Assembly (NCBI GenBank): GCA_903877115.1
Contig: CAIRCS010000207.1
Span: 1 to 35,628, forward strand
Length of the DNA stretch: 35,628 bases
Direction: 5' to 3'
Origin: an uncultured Legionella sp.
GTDB lineage: Bacteria > Pseudomonadota > Gammaproteobacteria > Legionellales > Legionellaceae
The notes beneath the pieces were generated by a model. That model had not been told where the DNA came from and ran no database searches. It worked only from the letters and a program-made list of their open reading frames with translations. The translations under genes and the position numbers were made by a program. Position 1 is the first letter of the stretch; each line of letters opens with the position of its first letter. Of this stretch, positions 10,187 to 23,358 are shown one piece after another.

Positions 10187-10561
10187 TTGAATATCGTTTG
10201 GGTGTTTTTAGGCTCGGGATTGGGGGGCGCTTTCCGTTATCTATTGTCTAACGCCGCATATTGGTTATTGGGCCGGAATTTTCCCTGGGGTACACTGTTG
10301 GTTAATGCCAGTGGGTCGTTCTTAATGGGTGTCCTTTTTGCTTTGCTATTGAGTCGATATGTCGCGTATGCACCACAATTGCGTTTGTTTCTATTAGTTG
10401 GTTTTTTAGGGGGATACACAACGTTTTCTTCTTTTTCCATAGAAACTTGGAATCTTCTTGAATCAGGGGCGTGGGTTTCAGGCATGATGAGTGTTCTTAT
10501 GCATATTGTGCTATGTTTGGGGTTAACGTGGCTGGGTATTTTATGGGGAAGACAATTATGA
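10187..10561 (+). CDS. crcB: Fluoride efflux transporter CrcB
   Basis: GSGLGGAFRYLLS, FPWGTLLVNASGSFLMG and VGFLGGYTTFSSFSIE are CrcB/Fluc signatures. TTG start. Confidence 0.92.
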   Translation: MNIVWVFLGSGLGGAFRYLLSNAAYWLLGRNFPWGTLLVNASGSFLMGVLFALLLSRYVAYAPQLRLFLLVGFLGGYTTFSSFSIETWNLLESGAWVSGMMSVLMHIVLCLGLTWLGILWGRQL

Positions 10562-10860
10562 AAACAACCAAAGTTCTTGTGGTACGTATTTACATAACGG
10601 AATCCTCGCATTTACTAGAAAGCATCATGAAGTATTTGAAAAACGAAGCGAAACTCCGTGGTGTCACGGTATTTCGGGCTATTTCTGGCTTTGGCGAAAC
10701 CGGGGAACAAACAGCTTCCTTTATGGCATTATCTTTGGATTTGCCCTTGGCCATCGATTTCTTTGATATTCCTAGCAAAGTAGAGCCCGCTTTGGCGCAT
10801 TTGAGTATGGTTATAAAACCAGAGCATATGATATTTTGGGAAGCCAGTGCGATTGATTAG
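10558..10860 (+). CDS. DUF190 domain-containing protein
   Basis: True start likely ATG 10558 (ATGA overlap with crcB stop), giving MKTTKVLVVRIYITESSHLLESIMKYLKNEAKLRGVTVFRAISGFGETG. Confidence 0.85.
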   Translation: MKTTKVLVVRIYITESSHLLESIMKYLKNEAKLRGVTVFRAISGFGETGEQTASFMALSLDLPLAIDFFDIPSKVEPALAHLSMVIKPEHMIFWEASAID

Positions 10861-11002
10861 GGGCTATACACTCATGTATGCATACCATGTTGGTGGCTGT
10901 AACTTCCATAATTAACGGGCTTCTGTATTTTCAAGGAGTAAATTCATTATACCTATTTCACATGTTTTTGTTATTAAATTCGTAGTTTCTATTGGGTTCA
11001 TT

Positions 11003-12382
11003 TTACTTGGGTTTATCAATTTTCTTCTTGCGCTTCCAACCCGGTATGGTTTTTTGCTGAGAGATCGAGAGTGTTAATTGATCTGGAGGTGCATTGCTGC
11101 GTATGGTGCTACCGGCTCCGATGGTCGCATTTTTTCCTATAGTGACGGGCGCAACCAATTGTGTGTCGGAACCAATGTTTACGCCGTCTTCGATAATGGT
11201 TTGATGTTTGTTTGCACCGTCATAATTACAGGTAATGGTGCCTGCTCCAATATTGACATGACTTCCAATAGTCACATCGCCCAAATAGCTGAGATGATTG
11301 GCTTTGCTATGTTCACCAAAAATGGCTTGTTTGGCTTCCACAAAATTGCCAATTTTACAATGAGCGGCTAATTGCGTACCAGGCCGAATACGGGCAAAAG
11401 GTCCAATCTGGCAATTATCACCAATGATGCAATTCTCCAAAACGCTGGCAGTTTCTATTTTACAGTGTGCGCCAATGGTGACATGGGACAAAACGCAATT
11501 GGGTCCTATCACTGAACCAGCTCCGATGTGCACTTGGCCTTTGAAGACCGTATTGATATCAATGAACACATCTTGTTCGCAGAGTAAGGTTCCGCGAATA
11601 TCAATGCGATTGGCATCAGCGATGCCGACGCCTGATAATAATAATTGTTCTGCGACACGCCGCTGCCATATGCGTTCGACCTGATGGAGTTGTGAGCGAT
11701 CATTGACGCCTAAAATGTCTTGATAGTTATCAACCGATAAAGAAACAATGGGTTGTTGTTCAGCTTTGGCAAGACTGATGATATCTGTGAAATAGTATTC
11801 TTTTTGCGCATTTTGGGGGGTTGTTTTAGGCAGCCAGCGCTGAAGGTTCTCTGCCGAAGTGCAGCAAATACCGGAATAAATTTCTGCAATGGCACGTTGG
11901 ACTGGATTGGCATCTTTCTCTTCAATAATAGCCACAATTTGCTGTTGTTCATCTCGAATAATGCGCCCTAAGCCCAATGGGTTGGGCACGGTGGCAACGA
12001 GCAAAGCTAAGGCTTGCTGGTGCTTTTGGCCAAGCTTGATCAGTGCTGCCAGGGTTTCAGCGCGGAGCAAAGGCACGTCACCATACAGTACTAAGACGTC
12101 CGCATCAGCAGGGATATGAGGAAGGGCCTGCAGCACAGCATGCCCTGTACCCAGCTGCTCCGCTTGCGTAATCCAATTAACTGGCGAAGCCTGGCAGGCA
12201 GCTTGAATCGTATCTGCCGCGTGTCCAATGATGACATGAATTTTTTCAGGAGCTTGGCTCTGCGCGGTGTCTATTACTCGTTCCAACATAGAACGACCTG
12301 CAACGGTATGCAAGACCTTGGGTAAGGTCGAACGCATACGTTGCCCAAGGCCCGCAGCCAGAATAACAATGTGTAATGCCAT
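11003..12382 (-). CDS. glmU: Bifunctional N-acetylglucosamine-1-phosphate uridyltransferase / glucosamine-1-phosphate acetyltransferase
   Basis: VILAAGLGQRMRSTLPKVLH nucleotidyltransferase motif; C-terminal left-handed beta-helix hexapeptide repeats. Confidence 0.97.
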   Translation of the reverse strand: MALHIVILAAGLGQRMRSTLPKVLHTVAGRSMLERVIDTAQSQAPEKIHVIIGHAADTIQAACQASPVNWITQAEQLGTGHAVLQALPHIPADADVLVLYGDVPLLRAETLAALIKLGQKHQQALALLVATVPNPLGLGRIIRDEQQQIVAIIEEKDANPVQRAIAEIYSGICCTSAENLQRWLPKTTPQNAQKEYYFTDIISLAKAEQQPIVSLSVDNYQDILGVNDRSQLHQVERIWQRRVAEQLLLSGVGIADANRIDIRGTLLCEQDVFIDINTVFKGQVHIGAGSVIGPNCVLSHVTIGAHCKIETASVLENCIIGDNCQIGPFARIRPGTQLAAHCKIGNFVEAKQAIFGEHSKANHLSYLGDVTIGSHVNIGAGTITCNYDGANKHQTIIEDGVNIGSDTQLVAPVTIGKNATIGAGSTIRSNAPPDQLTLSISQQKTIPGWKRKKKIDKPK

Positions 12383-12475
12383 AGTAGCCCCTAATAAATA
12401 GCGATGTTTTAAATTTTACCTCAAATTATTACATATAATCCTAGAAAAAGCAGTTGAAGCCCACATGGTTAATAT

Positions 12476-12504
12476 TTGACAAAAAAGTCTATTTATTGTG
12501 TAAT
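12476..12504 (+). promoter_or_regulatory. Strong sigma70-like promoter
   Basis: TTGACA (12476-12481), 17-nt spacer, TGTAAT (12499-12504), upstream of a good RBS (AAAGGAG) and ATG 12530. Confidence 0.65.
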
Positions 12505-12529
12505 ATTCCTTCAATAAAGGAGCGTTGTT

Positions 12530-12931
12530 ATGTATAACCATGCCGAACAATATGGATCTGCCTGCGATTCAAGCAGAAAACCAGGGTTTTTTTCGACAAT
12601 AACTGATGTGTCAGATTGGCGTGAACCGCTGTTTCAATCCAAAGATTTTTCATATTGCAGCCTGTTTAAAGCCAGTTGTCCTGGTATTATATTGGGCTCA
12701 GCGTTGCTCTCAATCGGCAAATATTTGCCTTTTATCATAGCGGCGCACGTACCACCTGTAGGACTTACGTTATTGATGGTTGCAGGGGGCTTTCTTCTAG
12801 CTTATGGGATGCTTCAAGGTTTAAAATATGCGACCACTCCTGTGTTGAAAGAGGGATTTTTGGAGGATGTTGAAGATTGTAATCTACGTGAAAAAAGTGC
12901 TTGGGACCAATTTTGGAACAATTGCTTGTAG
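12530..12931 (+). CDS. Small hypothetical membrane protein
   Basis: 133 aa with two adjacent hydrophobic stretches (GIILGSALLSIGKYLPFIIAAHV; VGLTLLMVAGGFLLAYGMLQGL); preceded by RBS and near-consensus promoter. Confidence 0.65.
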   Translation: MYNHAEQYGSACDSSRKPGFFSTITDVSDWREPLFQSKDFSYCSLFKASCPGIILGSALLSIGKYLPFIIAAHVPPVGLTLLMVAGGFLLAYGMLQGLKYATTPVLKEGFLEDVEDCNLREKSAWDQFWNNCL

Positions 12932-13024
12932 CAATTAAACATTCACCGCATGGCGATTTTCTTCAAAGAGCTGTGTCATTCGCGTGTACTGATGCATCCC
13001 TATAAAATTGCACAAAATTCTGCC

Positions 13025-13067
13025 ATCCCCGCGAAGGCGGGGATATACTGCTGAGTTTGCGCAGTAT
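13025..13067. repeat. Double hairpin related to the 32636..32718 palindromic element
   Basis: ATCCCCGC-GAAG-GCGGGGAT (perfect 8-bp stem) followed by ATACTGC-N9-GCAGTAT (perfect 7-bp stem). Confidence 0.65.
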
Positions 13068-13114
13068 AGAATGGCTGTATCCAATTTTTATGAAAAAAAA
13101 CTGCACATTCTAGC

Positions 13115-13143
13115 TTGCAGCGTTTGCAAGATTCATCTATAAT
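13115..13143 (+). promoter_or_regulatory. Promoter of the atp operon
   Basis: TTGCAG (13115-13120), 17-nt spacer, TATAAT (13138-13143), upstream of atpI. Confidence 0.6.
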
Positions 13144-13171
13144 TCATGCCCGTGACAAGTAGGGGGATTCC

Positions 13172-13540
13172 TTGATTGGGCCGAACCAACAACGTATACG
13201 CAAGATTTTAATGGTCGACCTAGCATCTTTACTTCTGCTGGTTTGTATCGCTGCTTGCTATGCAGGGATGATAGGCGTAAAATCAGCCTTCTTGGCAGGG
13301 ATAACCTATTTTGTACCGAATGCACTTCGCACGTATCGCATATTTCGTCACCAAGGTGCGCAGGCAGCGCGTTTGATTCTGAAAGGATTTTATCAGGGTG
13401 AAATGCTGAAATTTGGGTTGTCGATACTGTTGTTTGCAATGTTTTTTGCGGGATGTACCATTAACCCGATGATTTTTTTTGGTACCTATATCGGGATGCA
13501 GATACTGGCATGGGTAATGCCGGTATTCAATAAAATATAA
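13172..13540 (+). CDS. atpI: ATP synthase subunit I (AtpI)
   Basis: 122 aa four-helix membrane protein at the first position of the atp operon; YQGEMLKFGLSILLFAMFF is typical. TTG start. Confidence 0.8.
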   Translation: MIGPNQQRIRKILMVDLASLLLLVCIAACYAGMIGVKSAFLAGITYFVPNALRTYRIFRHQGAQAARLILKGFYQGEMLKFGLSILLFAMFFAGCTINPMIFFGTYIGMQILAWVMPVFNKI

Positions 13541-14395
<855 letters not shown>

Positions 14396-14427
14396 GGTTT
14401 AATATTTTATTTTAGTTAAGGGGATAA

Positions 14428-14700
<273 letters not shown>

Positions 14701-14756
14701 TAAAAAAGTCGTGAAGCACGTGCTGCAATTATATTGAATTTACCGGAGAATTTGTC

Positions 14757-15227
14757 TTGTACATTAATGTAACTTTGATTATACAAATGTTGGTTTTTGC
14801 ATGTTTTGTATGGTTCACCATGACATTTGTCTGGCCGCCATTGCAAAAAGCGCTTGCAGCGCGACAGGCTAAAATTGCCGAAGGCCTGGCTGCGGCAGAA
14901 CGTGGGCAGAGAGAATTAGAATTATCTCATCACCGCGCTCTTGATGAATTGAAAGAAGCGAAACATCAGGCCAATGAGATCATTGAAAAAGCTTCTCTTC
15001 GCGCAACTCAGATCATCGAAGAAGCAAAAGAGCAAGCCAAAATTCAAACCGACCATGCGGCAAAAGTTGCTGCGGAACATTTGGTGCAAGAAGTGAACCG
15101 CGCTCGGGCTGCGCTGCATAAAGAGATTGGTAAATTGGCGGTGGCTGGTGCAGAAAAGATCCTGAAAAGTGAAATCGATGGTGCTCGCAACCATTTGTTG
15201 ATTGATGATTTGATCGCAGAGATTTGA
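14757..15227 (+). CDS. atpF: F0F1 ATP synthase subunit b
   Basis: One N-terminal TM helix followed by a long charged helix; operon position. Confidence 0.95.
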   Translation: MYINVTLIIQMLVFACFVWFTMTFVWPPLQKALAARQAKIAEGLAAAERGQRELELSHHRALDELKEAKHQANEIIEKASLRATQIIEEAKEQAKIQTDHAAKVAAEHLVQEVNRARAALHKEIGKLAVAGAEKILKSEIDGARNHLLIDDLIAEI

Positions 15228-15778
15228 TGATGACTGATATGACCCCCATAGCAAGGCCCTATGCAAAAGCCGCTTTTGAGTTCGCTGTAGAACATAAAGA
15301 GATCACGCTTTGGGCTAATCTTCTCGAGTATTTAACTCAAATTATCTCGGATCCTTTGAGTGTTGCATTTATTACCGATCCAGCGACTACGCCAAAACAG
15401 CATTGTGAGTTGTTGGGAGCGTTGTTACAGCGCTTTAAATCAGTGAAGAGTAGTGCGCATTTTCAGAATTTTATTGAGCTGTTGGCTCATAACAAGCGTT
15501 TATTGGCCGTGCCCAGTCTGTTTCAACTTTTTCAGAATTTGCGAGCGAATTACGAAAAAACGTTGAATGTGGATGTGGTTAGTTTTTCAGATTTATCGAA
15601 AGAACAAATAAAAGAGTTGACGACGCGTTTGAGTAAACGGTTGGAACGCGATATTACGCTTAACATTACAATTGATCCCACCCTACTGGGCGGTGCAATT
15701 ATTCGTGCAGAGAATTTGGTTTTTGATGGCTCAGTGCGAACCCAGATAAAAAACTTAAGCAACACATTGGCTGCATAG
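15224..15778 (+). CDS. atpH: F0F1 ATP synthase subunit delta
   Basis: [12 protein letters not shown] and [28 protein letters not shown] motifs. Confidence 0.95.
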   Translation: MMMTDMTPIARPYAKAAFEFAVEHKEITLWANLLEYLTQIISDPLSVAFITDPATTPKQHCELLGALLQRFKSVKSSAHFQNFIELLAHNKRLLAVPSLFQLFQNLRANYEKTLNVDVVSFSDLSKEQIKELTTRLSKRLERDITLNITIDPTLLGGAIIRAENLVFDGSVRTQIKNLSNTLAA

Positions 15779-15795
15779 TATAGAGAGGAATATTC

Positions 15796-17346
15796 ATGGT
15801 ACAAAGCACTTTGAGTTCATCAGAGATTTCTGAAGAAATTAAGAATCAAATTAAAAAATTTCAGATTACTGCGACATCGCAAGACGAAGGAAAAATCACC
15901 AGTATCAAAGATGGCATTGCCCGGTTGCATGGTTTGAACGGCGTTATGCAAGGTGAAATGGTCGAGTTTGATGGCAATGTTTCTGGACTCGCTCTGAATT
16001 TGGAACGCGATTCCGTTGGGGTCGTAATTTTAGGTGATGCCAGCACTTTGTGCGAAGGTATGGTTGGTCGTTGCACGGGTCGAATCCTAGAAGTGCCCGT
16101 TGGTCCCGCATTGCTCGGACGAGTGGTCGATCCTCTTGGTAATCCTATTGACGGTAAAGGCCCAATTAAAACAGACTGCTTCTTGCCGATTGAGCGTATT
16201 GCGCCTGGGGTAATTGAGCGTAAATCAGTTGATGAACCCGTACAAACTGGTTTGAAAGCGATTGATGCGATGGTTCCAATCGGTCGAGGACAACGTGAAT
16301 TAATTATTGGCGATCGTCAAACCGGTAAGACGGCGATTGCGATTGATGCCATCATTAATCAGAAGAACACTGGCGTGGTGTGTATTTATGTCGCGATAGG
16401 TCAAAAAGCCTCTTCCGTTGCATCCATTGTGCGCAAATTAGAAGAGCATGATGCGCTTGCACATACTATCGTGGTGGTTGCAGGTGCGGCTGATTCTGCG
16501 GCTTTGCAGTTTATTGCCCCTTATTCTGGTTGCTCAATGGGTGAATACTTCATGGAACGCGGTGAAAATGCGCTGATCGTTTATGATGATTTGACCAAAC
16601 AAGCATGGGCTTATCGACAAATTTCATTGTTGCTACGTCGTCCACCAGGTCGCGAAGCCTATCCTGGAGATATTTTCTATTTACACTCTCGTTTGCTAGA
16701 GCGCGCTGCTCGGATTAATGCTGCAGAAGTTGAGCGCTTAACTGGTGGTGAAGTGAAAGGCAAAACTGGCTCACTTACTGCATTGCCAATTATTGAAACG
16801 CAAGCAGGCGACGTGTCGGCATTTGTACCGACGAACGTTATTTCGATTACCGATGGTCAGATTTTCTTGGATAATAATTTGTTTAATTCTGGCGTACGTC
16901 CAGCGATCAACTCTGGTTTGTCGGTATCGCGAGTAGGCGGTGCGGCGCAAACGAAAATTATGAAGAAACTGGGTGGAGGTACTCGTTTGGCTTTGGCGCA
17001 ATTCCGAGAATTAGAAGCATTTTCTCAATTCGCGTCTGATTTGGATGATGCGACGCGCAAACAATTAGAACGTGGCCAACGTATTACCGAATTGATGAAG
17101 CAAAAACAATATGATCCGCTGTCTGTTTCTGAAATGGGCTTGTCATTATATGCCGTTGAAAAAGGCTTTTTGGATGATGTTCCGGTTGCTGAAGTCACTG
17201 CATTTGAGGCGGCATTACGTGGTTTCATGCACAGTTTACATGCCCCACTCATGGCAAAAATTAATGCAGAGGGTGGTTATAGTGATGAGATTGATGCAGC
17301 TTTGAAAGCAGCATTGATTGAATTCAAGCAAACTGGCAGCTGGTAG
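15796..17346 (+). CDS. atpA: F0F1 ATP synthase subunit alpha
   Basis: [20 protein letters not shown]-loop; [17 protein letters not shown]. Confidence 0.98.
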   Translation: MVQSTLSSSEISEEIKNQIKKFQITATSQDEGKITSIKDGIARLHGLNGVMQGEMVEFDGNVSGLALNLERDSVGVVILGDASTLCEGMVGRCTGRILEVPVGPALLGRVVDPLGNPIDGKGPIKTDCFLPIERIAPGVIERKSVDEPVQTGLKAIDAMVPIGRGQRELIIGDRQTGKTAIAIDAIINQKNTGVVCIYVAIGQKASSVASIVRKLEEHDALAHTIVVVAGAADSAALQFIAPYSGCSMGEYFMERGENALIVYDDLTKQAWAYRQISLLLRRPPGREAYPGDIFYLHSRLLERAARINAAEVERLTGGEVKGKTGSLTALPIIETQAGDVSAFVPTNVISITDGQIFLDNNLFNSGVRPAINSGLSVSRVGGAAQTKIMKKLGGGTRLALAQFRELEAFSQFASDLDDATRKQLERGQRITELMKQKQYDPLSVSEMGLSLYAVEKGFLDDVPVAEVTAFEAALRGFMHSLHAPLMAKINAEGGYSDEIDAALKAALIEFKQTGSW

Positions 17347-17357
17347 AAGAGGCGATT

Positions 17358-19630
<2,273 letters not shown>

Positions 19631-19644
19631 GGCAGGCTGAAGAA

Positions 19645-20067
19645 ATGGCAATTACCACACAATTAGATATCGTTAGTGCAGAAAAGGAAATTTTTTCTGG
19701 TTTGGTAGAAATGGTAGTTGCCAGCGCTGAGTTGGGCGAAATTGGTATTATCCCAGGACATGCGCCATTGCTAACTTTGCTCCGACCAGGTGAAATCCGT
19801 ATAACTCTGCCTGGTGGTGCCAAAGAATTGTATTATGTTTCGGGTGGGATGCTAGAAGTTCAGCCTCACCAAGTTACGATATTGGCTGACGCTGTAGAAC
19901 GCGCTGATGATATCAATGAGGCGGCCGCTTTAGCAGCAAAAGCACGTGCGGAAGAAGCGATTGCCAATAAAAACTCAACTATTGATTACTCGGTTGCATC
20001 TGCGGAACTAACCAGAGCATTGGCTCAAATTCGGTTATTGCAAAAAGTCCGAAAAAACCTGCGTTAA
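19645..20067 (+). CDS. atpC: F0F1 ATP synthase subunit epsilon
   Basis: VSAEKEIFSGLVEMVVASAELGEIGIIPGHAPLLT. ATG 19645 preferred; ATG 19627 overlapping the atpD stop is the alternative. Confidence 0.95.
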   Translation: MAITTQLDIVSAEKEIFSGLVEMVVASAELGEIGIIPGHAPLLTLLRPGEIRITLPGGAKELYYVSGGMLEVQPHQVTILADAVERADDINEAAALAAKARAEEAIANKNSTIDYSVASAELTRALAQIRLLQKVRKNLR

Positions 20068-20153
20068 TGCGGATATCAGTCACCTTTTTTCATATTAAAT
20101 TTGCGCGCTAGGATCTGTGTGCTATCCTGATTATAGAGCAACTTTATTAAGGA

Positions 20154-20435
20154 ATGATTGTGCCTGCCCCAAAACCACCTGCCGGTGGAATTCCGATTCC
20201 AGAAGAGATAGGAAAACACATCGATAAGTTACCTCCTGGCTCAGAAACTATGGCTAAGCTCTTGCAGAATCCAGCGATAGCTGGGTTGGCTAGTGTTGCG
20301 ATTACTGCTTTTACTGGTACCCCTGTTTCTCCCTCACAAGTTATGATGGGAGCTCAAGTTGGGGAGCAGGCAATCAAGGGGCGAAGAGAGCAAAAAGAAG
20401 AAAGCGCTTCAAATGGACCTCGACCTGGAAATTAA
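20154..20435 (+). CDS. Hypothetical small proline/glycine-rich protein
   Basis: 93 aa ORF with an AAGGA RBS just upstream; no recognised family. Confidence 0.45.
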   Translation: MIVPAPKPPAGGIPIPEEIGKHIDKLPPGSETMAKLLQNPAIAGLASVAITAFTGTPVSPSQVMMGAQVGEQAIKGRREQKEESASNGPRPGN

Positions 20436-20445
20436 TAATTTTGTT

Positions 20446-21477
20446 TTACGCTGGTATTGATTTCCAGGGTTGTTGTTGTGTAATGCAATGAATACCTCCT
20501 CCTCCTGCAAATACATCGAGAGCATCAATTTGTGTAATTATCCGATCTGGGAAATGTTGTTCAAATAGCGCTTTGGCGGCTGCATCATACTGAGGGTGGC
20601 CAAATGCAGGCATGATGATGCCCCCATTTGCGGCATAAAAATTGATATAAGATAACGTTAACCGCTCTTGATTAAGATAGGTTGCCGGAGGTTGTTCGAT
20701 TGGAATGACGTCTAGCAATCGGCCTTTGGCATCGCGACTTTGCTTTAATAGGTTGTAATTTTCTTGCAATATCGAATAGTTGATATCTGTAGGATCGGTC
20801 GTAATCAGGCAAAACACACGACCAGGCGCAATAAAACAGGCAATTTCGTCGACATGACCGTCAGTTTCATCTCCTACCAATCCTTGCTTTAACCAAATAA
20901 TGGTTTGGATACCCAGATAATCTTGCAAATATTGGGTAATCTGAGCTTCAGTTAATTGCGGATTGCGATTGGGATTTAACAGACATTCGCGCGTGGTGAG
21001 CAGTGTGCCCTCGCCATCTACATGAAAAGATCCGCCTTCCATGACGAGGGGGGCTTGAAAGGCGCGCGCGCCCGTTATGCGTATTACTGCCCCTGCAATT
21101 TGATTATCCAAATCACATTGCTCGTAATTACCGCCCCAAGCATTATGAATCCAATCAACGCCTGCCAATTGCTGTTCCGCATTCAATAAAAAACTAGGAC
21201 CTGTATCGCGCAACCAAGAGTCATTCAAGGGGAGCGTTATCTGCCGAATGGCGGGTCCGCATAATGCCTGCGCTGAAGCTTCGTCTCCAGGATTGACCAG
21301 CATGGTTACGGGTTCGAACATTTGAATAGCGTGCGCAACGCGTGCGTACGCCTCGCGCGCACGTTGTAGCCCAATGGTATGCCATGTAGCCCTGTGACAG
21401 GGCCAGGCCATCCAGCACCCGCTATGTGGGTGCCATTCTGCAGGCATTGAAAAACCAGCTTCTTTAGGTGTTTGCAT
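20446..21477 (-). CDS. aguA: Agmatine deiminase
   Basis: [60 protein letters not shown] and a C-terminal [14 protein letters not shown] catalytic-Cys motif. Confidence 0.95.
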   Translation of the reverse strand: MQTPKEAGFSMPAEWHPHSGCWMAWPCHRATWHTIGLQRAREAYARVAHAIQMFEPVTMLVNPGDEASAQALCGPAIRQITLPLNDSWLRDTGPSFLLNAEQQLAGVDWIHNAWGGNYEQCDLDNQIAGAVIRITGARAFQAPLVMEGGSFHVDGEGTLLTTRECLLNPNRNPQLTEAQITQYLQDYLGIQTIIWLKQGLVGDETDGHVDEIACFIAPGRVFCLITTDPTDINYSILQENYNLLKQSRDAKGRLLDVIPIEQPPATYLNQERLTLSYINFYAANGGIIMPAFGHPQYDAAAKALFEQHFPDRIITQIDALDVFAGGGGIHCITQQQPWKSIPA

Positions 21478-23358
21478 TTAGACTCGCAAATAGGTGGATT
21501 GAGAAAAAATACTAGAAAGTTCCATCAAATACAATTGAATCGTGTCGTCCGGTAAATCGGTTCGTTTCAATTGTTGCTTGTAGGATAACAATAACGCTTT
21601 GCAATCGAAATGTGCTGCTGATAAAACATTTGATACCGTATCACCGTCGCACATATTATACAAAGAAAACTGGCCATTTCCCTGCAAAGTAACCGCGACA
21701 GAATTCGTATCTCCAAATAAATTATGTAAATTACCTAAAATTTCCTGATAAGCGCCCACCAAAAAAAATCCTAGCATATAAGGCGCGGTTTTATCAAACT
21801 CAGGCAGGAGGAGTGTTGAGTTCACATTCCCTCCCCCTACATAGTGATTCAAAGTACCGTCTGAATCGCAGGTTAAATCCGCTAAAATACTATGCATCAA
21901 TGGACGGTTTAACAGTTGTGAAATAGGTACTACTGGAAAAACTTGGCTCAACGCCCAAGCATCAGGCAAAGATTGAAAAAATGAAAGATTACAAAACACT
22001 TTTGCTGCTAACCTTTCTGAAAGCTGCTCAGATAAAGCCTGATCAACAGGATGAGTCATGTCCAAGTTGTTTTGTATGTCCAAACAGATTTTTTTGAATA
22101 AGCATTCCACGGTTGCCTTGTCTTGCAAAGAAATGTCGCCGTGCAAAAAGTTGTTTTGTGCAGTGATTAATAATTGGGAGCTGGAGGCATACACTTCAGA
22201 TGGCATGCAAGTCGGCAAAGATTGATAATTTTGCCACATTTCTAAAACCACTGGAACCGATGGATCTTGAATGAATGGGTCTAGTATTTCTTCACAGCCA
22301 TGCTCAACGCCAGTAATATTAGTGATCAGGACCGCGTGATGTGCAGTCAAAGCACGTCCTGACTCCGTGATAATATTAGGCTCTGGCAGCTGAGCGCTCG
22401 CACAAGCTCGTTGAATATTGGACATGATACTCGATGCATATTCATATAAACTATAATTCATAGAGCAACCCGTCGCGGATTGTGTCCCTTCGTAATCCAC
22501 ACTGAGACCTCCTCCTACATCCAGTGTGTGAATAGGTACAGCAAGCTGATGTAACGCGATATAATACTGCGAAATTTCTTGCATACAATCACCAATGTCT
22601 TGAATGTTGGCAATTTCAGAGCCCATATGACAGTGCATCATTTGCAGACAATCTAGCATGCCACTGTGGGTCATTCGTGAGACTAGCAATAAAACTTGGG
22701 CAGCAGATAATCCAAATTTAGATTTTTCTCCCCCAGTGTCTTCCCAAAGTCCTGCGCCCTTAGAAACCAACCGAATGCGAACACCAATTTGGGGCCTTAT
22801 TCCTAGGCGGTTAGATTCTTGCTCAATAATATCCCATTCAGCAATTTTTTCAATGACGATAAAGACAGTATGCCCCATTTTTTGGGCAATTAGGGCCGCG
22901 CGAATATAGGTACTATCTTTATATCCATTACAAATGATGACGGATTTTTTTTGGCTTAGCATGCCAATCACCGCCAAAAGTTCTGGTTTAGAGCCTGCTT
23001 CGAGTCCTAGAGTGTGGGTTTGCGAATTTAATAATTCTTTCACTACTGCCCATTCTTGATTTACTTTGATGGGGTATACCAATTGATATTGGCCCCGGTA
23101 AGCTAATGTTTGCCGCGCTTGGTCAAACGCTGAATAAATTTTTGTAACTCGGTCATGTAATATGTCATTAAAGCGGATTAATAAAGGGAGGGAAAGTCCA
23201 GAGAGTTCGGCTTCTTGCACAATGGCTAACAAGGTAACGCTGGTATCGTCAGGGTATTTACGTACGATGATTTCACCTTGTTCATTCATTGCGAAATAGC
23301 CATCTCCCCAATGTTTGATATGGTAATATTGGTCTAGCGAGGGTGTATGGAATGTCAT
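21478..23358 (-). CDS. speA: Biosynthetic arginine decarboxylase
   Basis: YPIKVNQEWAVVKELL (PLP lysine), GLEAGSKPELLAVIG, LDVGGGLSVDYEGTQS, CDSDGTLNHYV. Confidence 0.95.
   Translation of the reverse strand: MTFHTPSLDQYYHIKHWGDGYFAMNEQGEIIVRKYPDDTSVTLLAIVQEAELSGLSLPLLIRFNDILHDRVTKIYSAFDQARQTLAYRGQYQLVYPIKVNQEWAVVKELLNSQTHTLGLEAGSKPELLAVIGMLSQKKSVIICNGYKDSTYIRAALIAQKMGHTVFIVIEKIAEWDIIEQESNRLGIRPQIGVRIRLVSKGAGLWEDTGGEKSKFGLSAAQVLLLVSRMTHSGMLDCLQMMHCHMGSEIANIQDIGDCMQEISQYYIALHQLAVPIHTLDVGGGLSVDYEGTQSATGCSMNYSLYEYASSIMSNIQRACASAQLPEPNIITESGRALTAHHAVLITNITGVEHGCEEILDPFIQDPSVPVVLEMWQNYQSLPTCMPSEVYASSSQLLITAQNNFLHGDISLQDKATVECLFKKICLDIQNNLDMTHPVDQALSEQLSERLAAKVFCNLSFFQSLPDAWALSQVFPVVPISQLLNRPLMHSILADLTCDSDGTLNHYVGGGNVNSTLLLPEFDKTAPYMLGFFLVGAYQEILGNLHNLFGDTNSVAVTLQGNGQFSLYNMCDGDTVSNVLSAAHFDCKALLLSYKQQLKRTDLPDDTIQLYLMELSSIFSQSTYLRV

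Noticed and set aside
10237-10611. 124-aa minus-strand ORF, same length as CrcB
   Set aside because: Antisense shadow of crcB; no RBS or family features.
10861-10921. Weak stem ATACA-ctca-TGTAT after DUF190
   Set aside because: Only about 5 bp with no T-tract; insufficient for a terminator call.
11078-12325. Several plus-strand ORFs across glmU
   Set aside because: Antisense to a full-length, clearly recognisable glmU; composition reflects the opposite-strand codons.
14922-15295. Minus-strand ORFs of 78-114 aa inside atpF/atpH
   Set aside because: Antisense to conserved ATP synthase genes with no supporting signals.
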